Positions 1 through 7,802 of a DNA stretch of 64,000 nt are shown here, piece by piece (within the stretch, counting starts at the first letter, position 1; each line of letters begins with the position of its first letter). Below the pieces are notes generated by a model. That model saw only the letters and a program-made list of their open reading frames with translations, did not search any database and was not told the origin of the DNA. The stretch is from Pantoea eucrina (GTDB taxonomy: Bacteria; Pseudomonadota; Gammaproteobacteria; Enterobacterales; Enterobacteriaceae). The translations under genes were made by a program, and so were the position numbers. Location: positions 1,480,682 through 1,544,681 of the forward strand of contig NZ_MAYN01000008.1 of the NCBI RefSeq assembly GCF_001691555.1. The letters run 5' to 3'.

Positions 1-6
1 CCCGTC

Positions 7-204
7 ATGAAACGTTTTATATGCTCGCTGTTCAGCAGTCCTGAATCCTTATTGCAGGTCATGACACAACAGGATGTTACTGAATCCATGGAGGAAGGAG
101 ACAGAATTATCATAGATGAAGATGGCAATGCCTCGGTCAATCCGCTTAGCCCCGAAGTGCATAAAGATTTTGCTGAGCACGTTTCAACTCTGAAGGAAAT
201 TTAA
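7..204 (+). CDS. hypothetical protein, possibly the C-terminal part of a longer gene
   Basis: This is a 65-codon reading frame whose frame stays open to the left edge of the window, so position 7 may be an internal methionine and not the real start. The product is acidic towards its end and has no membrane segment or motif I recognise. Its stop codon (202-204) directly abuts the ATG of the next gene, with an AAGGA-type ribosome binding site at about 192-196 inside this gene. The two are therefore probably translationally coupled and functionally linked. I assign no function. Confidence 0.5.
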   Translation: MKRFICSLFSSPESLLQVMTQQDVTESMEEGDRIIIDEDGNASVNPLSPEVHKDFAEHVSTLKEI

Positions 205-996
205 ATGGGCACGGCTATTTTCATGGTGTTAATGGTATGCGGGTACTGGTATACCAGCCGCGATATGTCCAGCCGGCTAAAGATAAAACGTTCATTTGGC
301 TGGGATGTCTATTTTCTTATCGCGCTTTACGGCTGCATTTTCGTTGTCCAGGGCGTACTGGCTACGGCGATTGTCTGGCTATTGCTGCTTGCCGCTTCAT
401 TTGCAAATAACACCTTTGGCCTGAGTGCCGATCACCACGCTAACTGGCATGTCGATTTTATGACCTGGAGCTTTCTGGGCATCCAGGCCCCGGTAGTCAT
501 CATGCTCACCTTTGCGGTGCTGTTTTGCGTTTACCGCTCCAACTGGGCTGGCAGCGCCCGCCTGACGCCTGGCAGCCGTAAAGAGTTGTATCAGCGCCTG
601 TCCCGTTCTAACGGCATTGAACAGATGCTGCTGCACTGTATGGAAGAAGGTGAACTGGCCTGGGTAACGCTGAAATCCCGCCGGATTTACATTGGTATGA
701 TCCACGCCGCTACCTTTGAATTTCCTGGTACGGCGAATATCGTGATGATCCCGATGCTGAGCGGCTATCGCGATGCGCGCACCCTGAATCTGGCTATCGA
801 GCACAACTACAGCCGCTGGTATCACGAGCATGAAATAAGCTTTCTCTCTTCACCCAAAAGCGCCCTCGATTTTCGTAAGGTGCTGATGGTTGATCAGATT
901 GAGAGCCTGTCGCTGTTCGACCCGGCCAGCGCCTCTGCGCTGGCTCTGGGCAAAAAACGCTATCAGCGCCGCCGGATGCCGCTTAATCATTCCTGA
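205..996 (+). CDS. hypothetical inner-membrane protein (263 aa)
   Basis: I do not recognise this family with confidence. Hydrophobic segments appear near residues 1-16, 30-65 and 90-115, so two or three membrane helices are likely. About 145 soluble residues follow and end in a basic tail (RRR near the C terminus). The soluble part contains a [12 protein letters not shown] stretch that could begin a small beta domain placed in the cytoplasm. The start abuts the stop of the preceding ORF, which suggests coupling. The 3' end overlaps the convergent phosphoketolase gene by 14 bp. Confidence 0.6.
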   Translation: MGTAIFMVLMVCGYWYTSRDMSSRLKIKRSFGWDVYFLIALYGCIFVVQGVLATAIVWLLLLAASFANNTFGLSADHHANWHVDFMTWSFLGIQAPVVIMLTFAVLFCVYRSNWAGSARLTPGSRKELYQRLSRSNGIEQMLLHCMEEGELAWVTLKSRRIYIGMIHAATFEFPGTANIVMIPMLSGYRDARTLNLAIEHNYSRWYHEHEISFLSSPKSALDFRKVLMVDQIESLSLFDPASASALALGKKRYQRRRMPLNHS

Positions 997-3367
997 GAGA
1001 TGACGCTGAGGACGCAGCGGCCCGCCAGTGCCAGTTGCGTACCTCAGGCACATCTTCACCATACTCACGCACCCAGGCGTGATGCGCAGCAATACGCGCC
1101 TGCAAATCCTCCAGCAAATCTGAATACCGATCGGCTTCTTCAGAAACGTGCAGCAGCGCAGCCTGCGCCAGATGATAGCGATCGAGCTTGTTCAGTACGG
1201 TCATATCAAAAGGCGTGGTGGTCGTGCCCTCTTCGTTAAAACCGTGTACGTGGAAATTACGATGATTATTGCGCTGATAAGTCAGACGATGGATCAGCCC
1301 CGGATAGCCGTGAAACGCAAAGATCACCGGTTTGCTGGTCGTAAACAGACGATCAAACTCTGCCTCACTCTTGCCATGCGGATGCTGTTCACAGGTCTGC
1401 AGCGCCATCAGGTCAACGACATTCACTACGCGTACGCGCAGCGACGGCAGTAATTCCCGCAGCAGATCAACTGCCGCCAGCGTTTCCATCGTAGGCACAT
1501 CGCCCGCGCACGCCATGACCACATCAGGTTCTCCCGTGCAGCTGGCCCATTGCCAGATGCCCATTCCCGCCTCACAGTGCGCAATCGCACTATCGATATC
1601 GAGCCACTGCGGAGAGGGCTGCTTGCCCGCTACAATGACATTAATGCGATCCCAGGTACGCAGGCAGTGATCGCCCGTCCAGAGCAGACAGTTCGCATCC
1701 GGCGGCAGATAGACGCGCACGATGTCCGCTTTTTTATTCACTACATGATCCAGAAAACCCGGGTCCTGATGACTGTAGCCATTGTGATCCTGACGCCAGA
1801 CGTGAGAGGAAAGCAGATAGTTCAGGGATGAGACGGGCTGCCGCCACGGCAGTTTACGCGACACTTTCAGCCATTTAGCATGCTGGTTGAACATGGAGTC
1901 GACAATATGAATAAACGCTTCATAGCAGTTAAACAGGCCATGACGTCCGGTAAGCAGATAGCCTTCCAGCCAGCCCTGACACTGATGCTCGCTCAGAATT
2001 TCCATCACGCGCCCGTCGCGTCCCAGCTGTTCATCCCACGGCTCCAGCGGTGCCATCCAGCTGCGGCTGGTCGCGTCAAACACCGGCGATAACCGGTTTG
2101 AAGCGGTCTCATCCGGGCCAAACAGACGAAAATTATCCCTGTTGAGACGAAAAATTTCGCGCAGATAGAGGCCAAACTGGTGGGTCGCTTCTCCCTGCTG
2201 CGCACCTGGTGCGCTGAGACCAGTCGCAAATTGCCGGAGATCAGGTGTGACAAGCGGTCGCCGCAGCCGGCCGCCATTAGCGTAAGGCGTGGCACTCATA
2301 CGTTTGTCACCTGCCGGAGCCAGCGCCCGCAGCTCAGCGTTTAAGCGCCCTCCGGCGTCAAAAAGCGTTTCAGGCTGATAACTGCGCAGCCATGTTTCGA
2401 GGATCTCCCGGTGCGCTTCATTTTCGCGGCACCCGGCGACCGGCACCTGATGCGCGCGCCAGAAACCCTCTACTTTTTTGCCATCTACTTCTTTCGGTCC
2501 TGTCCAGCCCTTCGGCGTGCGCAGCACGATCATGGGCCAGCGCGGTATCGTCTCACTGCCGGCTGTCGTGCGTGCCTGCTGCTGGATAGAGGCAATAGTG
2601 TCAAACGCGCGATCCAGCGTAGCGGCCATCTGCTGATGCATTAGCTGTGGATCGTCACCACAGACAAAAAGCGGTTCATAACCATACCCGCTGAAAAGCT
2701 GCTGTAAGTCCTCGTCGCTGGTGCGTCCCAGCAGCGTTGGGTTAGCGATCTTATAGCCATTGAGGTGAAGAACAGGCAGCACAGCCCCATCACGCTGCGG
2801 ATTAAGGAAATGGATACCGTGCCAGCTGGCAGCCAGGGGGCCAGTCTCTGCTTCACCGTCACCAATAACGCAGGGCACAATCAGGTTCGGGTGATCAAAT
2901 ACGGCACCAAAAGCGTGAGAAAGCGAATAGCCCAGCTCTCCCCCTTCGTTAATTGAGCCAGGCGTTTCAGGCGCCGCATGGCTCGGTATCCCGCCGGGAA
3001 AAGAGAACTGTTTGAACAGACGCTGCATACCCTGCTCATCTTCACTGACCTGCGGGTAAATTTCACTATAGGTCCCTTCCAGCCAGCTGTTAGCCACCAT
3101 GCCGGGGCCGCCATGACCGGGTCCGCAGACATACAGCAGGTCAGCATTGCGCTGGCGAATAATGCGGTTAAGGTGGGCATAGATAAAATTGAGTCCGGGG
3201 GTGGTGCCCCAGTGTCCCAGCAGTCGTGGCTTGATATGCTCAGGCAGCAACGTTTCACGCAGCAGCGGGTTCGCCATCAGGTAGATTTGGCCCACTGACA
3301 GATAGTTAGCGGCGCGCCAGTAGCGATCAAGCAGTTCCAGTTCAGCCGTTGCGGCAGCGTCGGTCAT
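983..3367 (-). CDS. xfp: phosphoketolase (xylulose-5-phosphate/fructose-6-phosphate)
   Basis: The product is a ThDP-dependent enzyme that splits xylulose 5-phosphate, and often fructose 6-phosphate, with phosphate. It yields acetyl phosphate plus glyceraldehyde 3-phosphate or erythrose 4-phosphate in the cytosol. The 794 residues match the usual family length. The GPGHGGP motif (residues 82-88) and the GDGEAETGP cofactor motif (169-177) are intact, and the family-typical HGYPGLIH stretch is near the C terminus. The start is well supported by a GAGGAGA ribosome binding site 7-8 nt upstream. The gene is monocistronic and divergent from the KGG/DUF892/catalase operon. The large inverted repeat at 3494-3535 lies in its upstream region. 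Phosphoketolase is sporadic in enterobacteria and probably accessory here. Confidence 0.95.
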   Translation of the reverse strand: MTDAAATAELELLDRYWRAANYLSVGQIYLMANPLLRETLLPEHIKPRLLGHWGTTPGLNFIYAHLNRIIRQRNADLLYVCGPGHGGPGMVANSWLEGTYSEIYPQVSEDEQGMQRLFKQFSFPGGIPSHAAPETPGSINEGGELGYSLSHAFGAVFDHPNLIVPCVIGDGEAETGPLAASWHGIHFLNPQRDGAVLPVLHLNGYKIANPTLLGRTSDEDLQQLFSGYGYEPLFVCGDDPQLMHQQMAATLDRAFDTIASIQQQARTTAGSETIPRWPMIVLRTPKGWTGPKEVDGKKVEGFWRAHQVPVAGCRENEAHREILETWLRSYQPETLFDAGGRLNAELRALAPAGDKRMSATPYANGGRLRRPLVTPDLRQFATGLSAPGAQQGEATHQFGLYLREIFRLNRDNFRLFGPDETASNRLSPVFDATSRSWMAPLEPWDEQLGRDGRVMEILSEHQCQGWLEGYLLTGRHGLFNCYEAFIHIVDSMFNQHAKWLKVSRKLPWRQPVSSLNYLLSSHVWRQDHNGYSHQDPGFLDHVVNKKADIVRVYLPPDANCLLWTGDHCLRTWDRINVIVAGKQPSPQWLDIDSAIAHCEAGMGIWQWASCTGEPDVVMACAGDVPTMETLAAVDLLRELLPSLRVRVVNVVDLMALQTCEQHPHGKSEAEFDRLFTTSKPVIFAFHGYPGLIHRLTYQRNNHRNFHVHGFNEEGTTTTPFDMTVLNKLDRYHLAQAALLHVSEEADRYSDLLEDLQARIAAHHAWVREYGEDVPEVRNWHWRAAASSASSLRND

Positions 3368-3693
3368 CAGCTCGTCTCCTCATTTTTAGGGTAATAACTA
3401 ACCTTAACTGAGAAAGCAGCATGCCGCGAATCAGCGCGCCAAAGATATTACGCTGACGCTTCAATAAATTAATTAATAACCGAAGCGCATACGTATATTT
3501 AAGCGATGCGGTAATTGTCGCTGCGCTTAAATATAAAAATATTGCAAAATCAAACTCTACAGATAAATCTTATAAGCAGGTATTTAAACCGCCCCGCTTG
3601 CAGAACATAGAAACACGATTACTATTAAATACGCAGCTCGCTTATAACTGGTTAGTTAGATCAGGTCATTATCATCTTATGATGAGACAATAT
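3368..3693. other. divergent intergenic region, xfp / KGG operon
   Basis: This AT-rich stretch lies between phosphoketolase (leftward) and the KGG pseudogene (rightward). It contains the 12-bp inverted repeat described separately and presumably both promoters. An open frame continues upstream of 3694 to 3598, but it has no ribosome binding site and does not resemble the KGG family, so I treat it as non-coding. Confidence 0.6.
3494..3535. promoter_or_regulatory. 12-bp perfect inverted repeat in the xfp upstream region
   Basis: The arms TATATTTAAGCG (3494-3505) and CGCTTAAATATA (3524-3535) are exact inverted copies separated by 18 nt. The right arm is part of GCTGCGCTTAAATA, a motif that recurs near 7964 and 8073. 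It may be an operator for a dimeric regulator or a pair of divergent promoter elements; the sequence alone does not decide. Confidence 0.5.
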
Positions 3694-3862
3694 ATGTTGA
3701 CTCAGCATCAAGGCGGTGCAGGTAATTTCGCGGAGGAAACACAGCGAATATCTGAAGCGGGTAAAAAAGGCGGAAAGAATAGCGGCACAGGCCTGAAAAA
3801 TGATCGCGAAAAGTCTCTGACGCTGGCAAAAAAGGACTCAGAATGGCAATTATGGCGCCTGA
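3694..3862 (+). pseudogene. KGG/YciG-family stress protein gene with two apparent frameshifts
   Basis: From the ATG at 3694 the product begins MLTQHQGGAGNFAEE and carries a clear first KGG repeat (SEAGKKGGKNSG), as in E. coli YciG. In the second repeat the frame is lost. Restoring one base near the A run at about 3809-3813 gives KNDREKVSDAGKKG. Restoring another near the A6GG run at 3828-3835 gives GTQNGNYGA followed by a TGA at 3860-3862. The repaired protein of about 57 residues matches the family in length and repeat pattern. As written, the frame instead runs on to 3966 with an unrelated tail. This is either a real pseudogene or two homopolymer sequencing errors. It heads an operon with the DUF892 and catalase genes, as yciG heads yciGFE in E. 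coli. Confidence 0.65.
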
Positions 3863-4029
3863 CAACAGGTTTTACGGATGAATCCTGCTGCACAGGGATT
3901 GCGCATCTGATTCCTGTTCCGCACCAGAGCACAATAAGCTCTGCTGCCTTAAAAACCTCATCTTAATGAATAAACTGCATACGTCGTATGACGCCTGCTT
4001 TGCTGTTTATTATTGCACGGAGAACGCTT

Positions 4030-4515
4030 ATGAAAGTTGAATCTCTGCTCGACCTTTTTATTCACGACCTCTCAGATGTTTATAGTGCAGAAAAACAGAT
4101 AACCCGTGCCCTGCCCAAAATGGCGCGTGCCGCATCTGATGAAAGTTTAAAAGCAGCTTTTAAACAACATCTGGAGGAGACCCAGGGGCAAATTGAGCGT
4201 CTGGATCAGGTAGTGGAAGCCCACGACGAATTACGTATCAAACGCATGAAGTGCCATGCAATGGAAGGTCTGGTGGAAGAAGCGCAGGAACTTATCGATG
4301 CGACTGAAGCCGGCCCGGTGCGCGATGCAGGCCTGATAGGTGCGGCGCAAAAAGTTGAACACTACGAAATTGCTACCTACGGCACGCTGGTTGCTATGGC
4401 CAAAAAACTTGGTCTTGACCAGGCCGCCAGTTTACTGGCAGACACGCTGGCTGAAGAAAAATCTACCGATGAAAAACTCACAAGCATTGCAGAACAAGCA
4501 ATAACACATGATTAA
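4030..4515 (+). CDS. DUF892 (YciF/YciE-type) ferritin-like protein
   Basis: The product is a 161-residue helical protein of the ferritin-like DUF892 family, stress proteins with a putative di-metal four-helix bundle. Visible features are the opening KVESLLDLFIHDLSDVYSAEKQI, typical of YciF, and repeated Glu/His positions such as E-HLEETQGQIERL near residue 55 and KVEHYEIATYG near residue 115. These are likely metal ligands by family analogy. I chose the ATG at 4030 because GGAG lies 7 nt upstream and the family starts there; a longer frame from 3988 has no such support. It sits 43 bp before manganese catalase in one operon. The exact biochemical activity is unknown for the family. Confidence 0.85.
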   Translation: MKVESLLDLFIHDLSDVYSAEKQITRALPKMARAASDESLKAAFKQHLEETQGQIERLDQVVEAHDELRIKRMKCHAMEGLVEEAQELIDATEAGPVRDAGLIGAAQKVEHYEIATYGTLVAMAKKLGLDQAASLLADTLAEEKSTDEKLTSIAEQAITHD

Positions 4516-4558
4516 AAGGGCCAGCCCATCGGTCTGACTGTTAACACTGAGGTGAGCT

Positions 4559-5431
4559 ATGTTTCGACACGTTAAAAAATTGCAGTACACCGTCAGGGTA
4601 AGCGAACCTAATCCCGGACTGGCTAATCTGCTGCTTGAACAGTTTGGAGGCCCGCAGGGCGAACTGGCAGCGGCCATGCGCTATTTTACGCAGGGATTAG
4701 GTGATGACGATCTCGGACGTCGTGACATGCTGATGGACATTGCGACCGAAGAACTGAGTCACCTTGAAATCATCGGTTCGCTGGTAGGAATGCTCAACAA
4801 AGGGGCGAAAGGTAAACTGGCTGAAGGCACGGAAGCAGAGGGCGATCTGTATCGCTCTATTACCGGTGCTGGTAATGACAGTCATCTTACCTCTATTCTC
4901 TACGGCGGTGGCCCGGCGCTGACTAATTCAGGTGGCGTACCCTGGACGGCTGCCTATATTGATACTATCGGAGAGGTGACGGCTGATTTGCGTTCTAATA
5001 TTGCCGCGGAGTCCCGCGCCAAAATTATTTATGAACGCCTGATCAACGTTACTGACGACGTGGGTGTAAAAGATGCGCTGGGCTTTCTGATGACGCGTGA
5101 AGCCGCTCATCAGCTCTCCTTTGAAAAAGCGCTCTACTCTATCCGCAATAACTTCCCGCCGGGTAAACTGCCGCCGATCGAAGAGTATGCGCATACTTAT
5201 TTCAGTATGTCCGACGGGGATGATGTGCGTGGTAGCTGGAATTCCGATGAGAACTTCAACTACGTCGCCGATCCTCAGCCAGCCGTTGATGGAGGTGATG
5301 GCCATGCATCAGTGGTTCTTGCCGAAGATGAAGCGGCAGCGCTGAAAGCCATGGCTGTCAGAACCGCCTCGAATCCTGATATTAATCCGGAAACAGGTGC
5401 TGAACTGGGCAGTGAAAAGCCACAGACGTAA
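4559..5431 (+). CDS. manganese catalase (non-haem)
   Basis: The enzyme dismutates hydrogen peroxide using a dinuclear manganese centre inside a four-helix bundle. The ligand set known from the Lactiplantibacillus enzyme is visible with the right spacing: E35 (GELAAAMRY), E65 and H68 (ATEELSHLE), E151 (AAESRAK) and H184 (REAAHQL). The 290-residue length is normal, with a variable acidic C-terminal tail. A GAGGTGA ribosome binding site precedes the ATG at 4559. The gene is co-transcribed with the DUF892 gene and followed by a 39-codon ORF and a terminator. KatN of Salmonella is the closest named relative I would suggest, but I leave the symbol open. Confidence 0.93.
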   Translation: MFRHVKKLQYTVRVSEPNPGLANLLLEQFGGPQGELAAAMRYFTQGLGDDDLGRRDMLMDIATEELSHLEIIGSLVGMLNKGAKGKLAEGTEAEGDLYRSITGAGNDSHLTSILYGGGPALTNSGGVPWTAAYIDTIGEVTADLRSNIAAESRAKIIYERLINVTDDVGVKDALGFLMTREAAHQLSFEKALYSIRNNFPPGKLPPIEEYAHTYFSMSDGDDVRGSWNSDENFNYVADPQPAVDGGDGHASVVLAEDEAAALKAMAVRTASNPDINPETGAELGSEKPQT

Positions 5432-5448
5432 ATCCCAAGGAGAGATCA

Positions 5449-5568
5449 ATGCATCTTAAACCTGTACAGCATGCTCACGCAGGTCATCAGCCTGACAAAG
5501 ATGAGCCTGATTTACCTGACGATGATACTGGCAGTGCGCCAGAATCGGGTGATAAGCAACCTGAATAA
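5449..5568 (+). CDS. small acidic protein, 39 aa
   Basis: A short frame starts at an ATG preceded by a near-perfect AAGGAGAG ribosome binding site (5437-5444). It lies 17 bp after the catalase stop and 15 bp before the operon terminator. The product is rich in Asp, Glu, Pro and His (HAHAGHQPDKDEP, then DLPDDD) with no hydrophobic segment. Position and ribosome binding site argue that it is translated. The His/Asp richness might suit metal binding, but that is speculation and I do not recognise the family. Confidence 0.65.
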   Translation: MHLKPVQHAHAGHQPDKDEPDLPDDDTGSAPESGDKQPE

Positions 5569-5583
5569 GCTCCCCTTCTTCTG

Positions 5584-5604
5584 ACCGCCTTCGGGCGGTT
5601 TTTT
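5584..5604 (+). terminator. rho-independent terminator of the catalase operon
   Basis: ACCGCC and GGCGGT pair around a TTCG tetraloop and are followed by a run of five T. Confidence 0.9.
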
Positions 5605-5807
5605 CATCATAAGGGAAATTTTTTTAATGACGGGCACCAGCTTCAGCTTCTGTATAAATAAGCCAGACGGCAAAAGCCCGAGAATTAATGCAGCAAACTC
5701 AGAAAGTTATAATTTTTGTTTTTTATTCTGGCGTTTTTCTGATTCTGGTCTATGTTCCTTTAGTCAGGTTAGTACCAATAATCACTATAAGAAGTTAAGG
5801 AACTTTT

Positions 5808-6101
5808 ATGGATTTCGCTCGTTTTAAAACACGTTTACAGCAATGGGAGCATTTGCACTTTACCAGCGTAGAATTACAGCAGCGCGATGGCAGATATGAA
5901 ATCTATGCTACTGCAGCAGAGCACCAGACGCTGAGCCAGCTCTTTATCTGTAATGTCAGCAATGAATCTGCTGCGCAGGAAGAGATAAAACAGCTGCAAA
6001 GCTGGCTACAAAAGATTAAGTCCGGCCGAAGCAAACGTCTTAATGCGCGCCCGGCTCGTCAGGTAACGGTAAATGTCCCTGGCATGAGCTTAAGCCGTTA
6101 A
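5808..6101 (+). CDS. hypothetical protein, 97 aa
   Basis: The ATG at 5808 follows AAGGAAC (5797-5803), a reasonable ribosome binding site. The product looks soluble, with a Gln-rich N-terminal half (RLQQWEHLHF, ELQQRDGRYEIYA), a central hydrophobic strand (QLFICNVS) and a basic C terminus (GRSKRLNARPARQ). I do not recognise the family. It is isolated between the catalase-operon terminator and the convergent ycgZ-ymg operon. Confidence 0.6.
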   Translation: MDFARFKTRLQQWEHLHFTSVELQQRDGRYEIYATAAEHQTLSQLFICNVSNESAAQEEIKQLQSWLQKIKSGRSKRLNARPARQVTVNVPGMSLSR

Positions 6102-6187
6102 ACCACGATTCAGACTCTTCAGCGCAAATAGCAGCATGTACAACTTTATCCTGAAATCTTTTAATAACGTAGAATTTCCCTGGTTAG

Positions 6188-6214
6188 CTGTACATGCCTG
6201 CAACTCATGTACAG
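6188..6214. repeat. 9-bp inverted repeat containing two TGTACA palindromes
   Basis: CTGTACATG (6188-6196) and CATGTACAG (6206-6214) are perfect inverted arms with a 9-nt spacer. A third CATGTACA lies at 6135-6142. The same TGTACA core occurs twice upstream of ycgZ (7361-7391), which hints at one regulator acting at both ends of the operon. Confidence 0.45.
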
Positions 6215-6260
6215 AAATAAGGGCTGTTTCTTACCGGCAGAAGCGGAGCGGAAGCACAAG

Positions 6261-6287
6261 AATAAAAGCTCTTCACAGTGGAAGAGC
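6261..6287 (-). terminator. terminator of the ycgZ-ymgA-ariR operon
   Basis: Read leftward, GCTCTTC and GAAGAGC pair around a 6-nt loop and are followed by TTTTATT. It lies just past the ariR stop. Confidence 0.75.
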
Positions 6288-6298
6288 AGAAGGTGTGG

Positions 6299-6565
6299 TC
6301 ATGCGTCGTCTGGCGTGTAGCCAACCACTATTTCCAGTGTACGACGTAAAATGTCAGCCTCAGCGCTGTCACTGGTCGACTCCAGCGCCATGATAAGGTA
6401 AAGGATAATCGACTTATTGGTTACCCGTCCCTCGGTAGCAAGGATGCTACGTATCACCCCATCCAGCACCCGGGACTCATCGTTTAATGTGTGGCCAGCA
6501 TCGCGAAAATGCGCAGCCAGTTCATTGTCAGGCAGCACATTGTATAGGTTTTGAAAATCTGCCAT
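6299..6565 (-). CDS. ariR: biofilm/acid-resistance regulator of the AriR (YmgB) family
   Basis: The product is a small helical connector-type regulator. In E. coli, AriR affects biofilm and acid resistance through the RcsCDB phosphorelay. Its second half (NKSIILYLIMALESTSD, then ADILRRTLEIVVGYTPDD) resembles E. coli YmgB closely, and the predicted length from the ATG at 6565 is 88 residues, as in E. coli. A longer frame reaches an ATG at 6619 that overlaps the ymgA stop as TGATG; I prefer 6565 on length and homology. It is the last gene of a ycgZ-ymgA-ariR operon like that of E. coli, where the repressor BluR and the blue-light protein BluF control expression. Confidence 0.85.
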   Translation of the reverse strand: MADFQNLYNVLPDNELAAHFRDAGHTLNDESRVLDGVIRSILATEGRVTNKSIILYLIMALESTSDSAEADILRRTLEIVVGYTPDDA

Positions 6566-6618
6566 TTTGCGTCTCAAGCTGTTGTTGATAAGGCCGTCGT
6601 ATGCAATACCTGGCTGCA

Positions 6619-6906
6619 TCAATGTTTACGGCTGTTGCCCGATGATCGTTCGTTACCGAACAGGGGGTGGACATTATCCTTTTCCGGTTCATTTCGTTGT
6701 TGCTGACCAAGAGAAATGCTGGAGCGGACCTCTTTCAGGGCCATGCTGATTGCTGTGCGATATTCTTCATCGGTAGCCTGCATCTGCATATTCTGTAGCT
6801 CTGCCATCAGTGCATGCGTATTGACAGGCCCGGCGCGCTGAAGCAGCGTCAGGGCAGCTTCACCGATGATTTCGTCTATACTCTTCTGGTGTTTGCTCAT
6901 CTTCAT
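6619..6906 (-). CDS. ymgA: YmgA-type small regulatory protein
   Basis: This 95-residue product shares with E. coli YmgA a central block (IGEAALTLLQRAG, then LMAELQNM) and a basic end (SRKH against NRIH in E. coli). In E. coli, YmgA acts upstream of the Rcs phosphorelay together with YcgZ and AriR. I chose the ATG at 6906, preceded by AGAG about 7 nt upstream; a longer frame to 6963 adds an unlikely segment. It lies between ycgZ and ariR. The gene at 7521-7802 is a diverged paralogue. Confidence 0.75.
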   Translation of the reverse strand: MKMSKHQKSIDEIIGEAALTLLQRAGPVNTHALMAELQNMQMQATDEEYRTAISMALKEVRSSISLGQQQRNEPEKDNVHPLFGNERSSGNSRKH

Positions 6907-7062
6907 AGTGAATCTCTGTTTGCCGCTGCTTCCAGAGGAAGCGCGACAGTAAAACAGCGCCACGCAATGCGTGGCGCGATACAGCTCGTCACAGGTTATA
7001 CATGAGATCGTGCACTCTTCCTGTTTGCTTAGACTGAATATAACCTGAACGTAAATCTGGTA

Positions 7063-7308
7063 TTAACTTTCCCGCTCAAAAAGCAATCCGATAAGCTGAT
7101 GATAATGCTGCTCTTCTTCTGCTTCTGTTGCCAGCTCAAGGCGACGCAGTAGCTTAGTACAGATTGATTTGCGATTCAGGTTGCGGCCTTCACGCAGGAT
7201 CTCCACAACAACCTGTCCCAGCGTTTCCTGCTGAGAAGGCAGCGATGCTTTACTGAAGTAGTTGGCAATCGCCTCAACTGAGTTCGGAGCATATCCGTTC
7301 TGGCGCAT
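7063..7308 (-). CDS. ycgZ: YcgZ, two-component-system connector protein
   Basis: The 81-residue product is readily aligned with E. coli YcgZ: QQETLGQVVVEILREGRN, then CTKLLRRLELAT and LIGLLFE. In E. coli it is the first gene of the BluR-controlled operon that feeds the Rcs system and raises colanic acid while lowering curli. The start has a GGGAG ribosome binding site 6-7 nt upstream. Two direct GTTGTACAG repeats lie upstream (7361-7391) and are the candidate operator. Confidence 0.88.
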   Translation of the reverse strand: MRQNGYAPNSVEAIANYFSKASLPSQQETLGQVVVEILREGRNLNRKSICTKLLRRLELATEAEEEQHYHQLIGLLFERES

Positions 7309-7360
7309 AAGTGACTCCCGTAAATGTCAAAATTAATAATAAAAAGTGGAAATCTAACCT

Positions 7361-7391
7361 GTTGTACAGTATTTCCAAAAAAGTTGTACAG
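7361..7391. promoter_or_regulatory. direct repeats GTTGTACAG upstream of ycgZ
   Basis: Exact copies lie at 7361-7369 and 7383-7391, 22 bp apart, so they face the same side of the helix. Their position 50-80 bp before the ycgZ start suits an operator. MerR-type regulators of the MlrA/CarH group, to which BluR's DNA-binding domain is related, use TnTACA-like direct repeats with an 11-bp period. This assignment is inference. Confidence 0.45.
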
Positions 7392-7482
7392 AGCTTAATG
7401 AATGGGAGGGGCAGCTTTTTTTGCAAAAAGTGCTATCGTGGAGGGATTGAGATAACTTTACGCGCAATTTCAGAGGGGTAAT

Positions 7483-7514
7483 TGCTCATCGCCGCTACAG
7501 AGTGACGATGAGCA
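7483..7514 (-). terminator. hairpin after the upstream ymgA-like gene
   Basis: TGCTCATCG (7483-7491) and CGATGAGCA (7506-7514) are perfect 9-bp arms just past the stop at 7521. No T run follows, so it may be an RNA-stability hairpin and not a terminator. Confidence 0.4.
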
Positions 7515-7520
7515 GGAAGC

Positions 7521-7802
7521 TTAATGACGGCGGGTGTCGTTACCAGAGCCGGTAACAGTGACGCTATCTGAACGCTGTAACATCTCTTTTAACGGCGAAT
7601 CAGAGCGACGATCGGCCTGTTCTGTCGAGCGATGATCCAACAGCCACTGCTGCGCCTCATGGATCTGACTATCACGTTCCGCATCTGTTTCGCGGCAAGC
7701 CATATGTTGCAGTTCAGCCGTGAGTGATGCCAGAGTGACATCTGCGCGTCGCATCATTAGCGCCCAGGCCGCTTCCCCAATAACCGGATACTCATTCTTC
7801 AT
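7521..7802 (-). CDS. second YmgA-like small protein
   Basis: The 93-residue product is a diverged paralogue of the ymgA product at 6619-6906. The shared blocks are IGEAA near the start, L-AELQHM in the middle, a following DAER/DEEY region, and a terminal RRH/RKH. The start has a strong AGGAGGT ribosome binding site. It lies about 210 bp upstream of ycgZ in the same orientation, with a hairpin and likely promoter between, so it may be separately transcribed. A role in the Rcs or biofilm network is inferred only from kinship. Confidence 0.7.
   Translation of the reverse strand: MKNEYPVIGEAAWALMMRRADVTLASLTAELQHMACRETDAERDSQIHEAQQWLLDHRSTEQADRRSDSPLKEMLQRSDSVTVTGSGNDTRRH

Noticed and set aside
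3598-3966. Reading the KGG region as an intact 122-residue protein
   Set aside because: The N-terminal 32 residues precede the family start without a ribosome binding site, and the tail after the first KGG repeat is out of the family frame.
5627-5827. 66-codon frame before the 97-residue hypothetical gene
   Set aside because: No ribosome binding site, low-complexity aromatic/serine content, and it overlaps the start of the better-supported gene.
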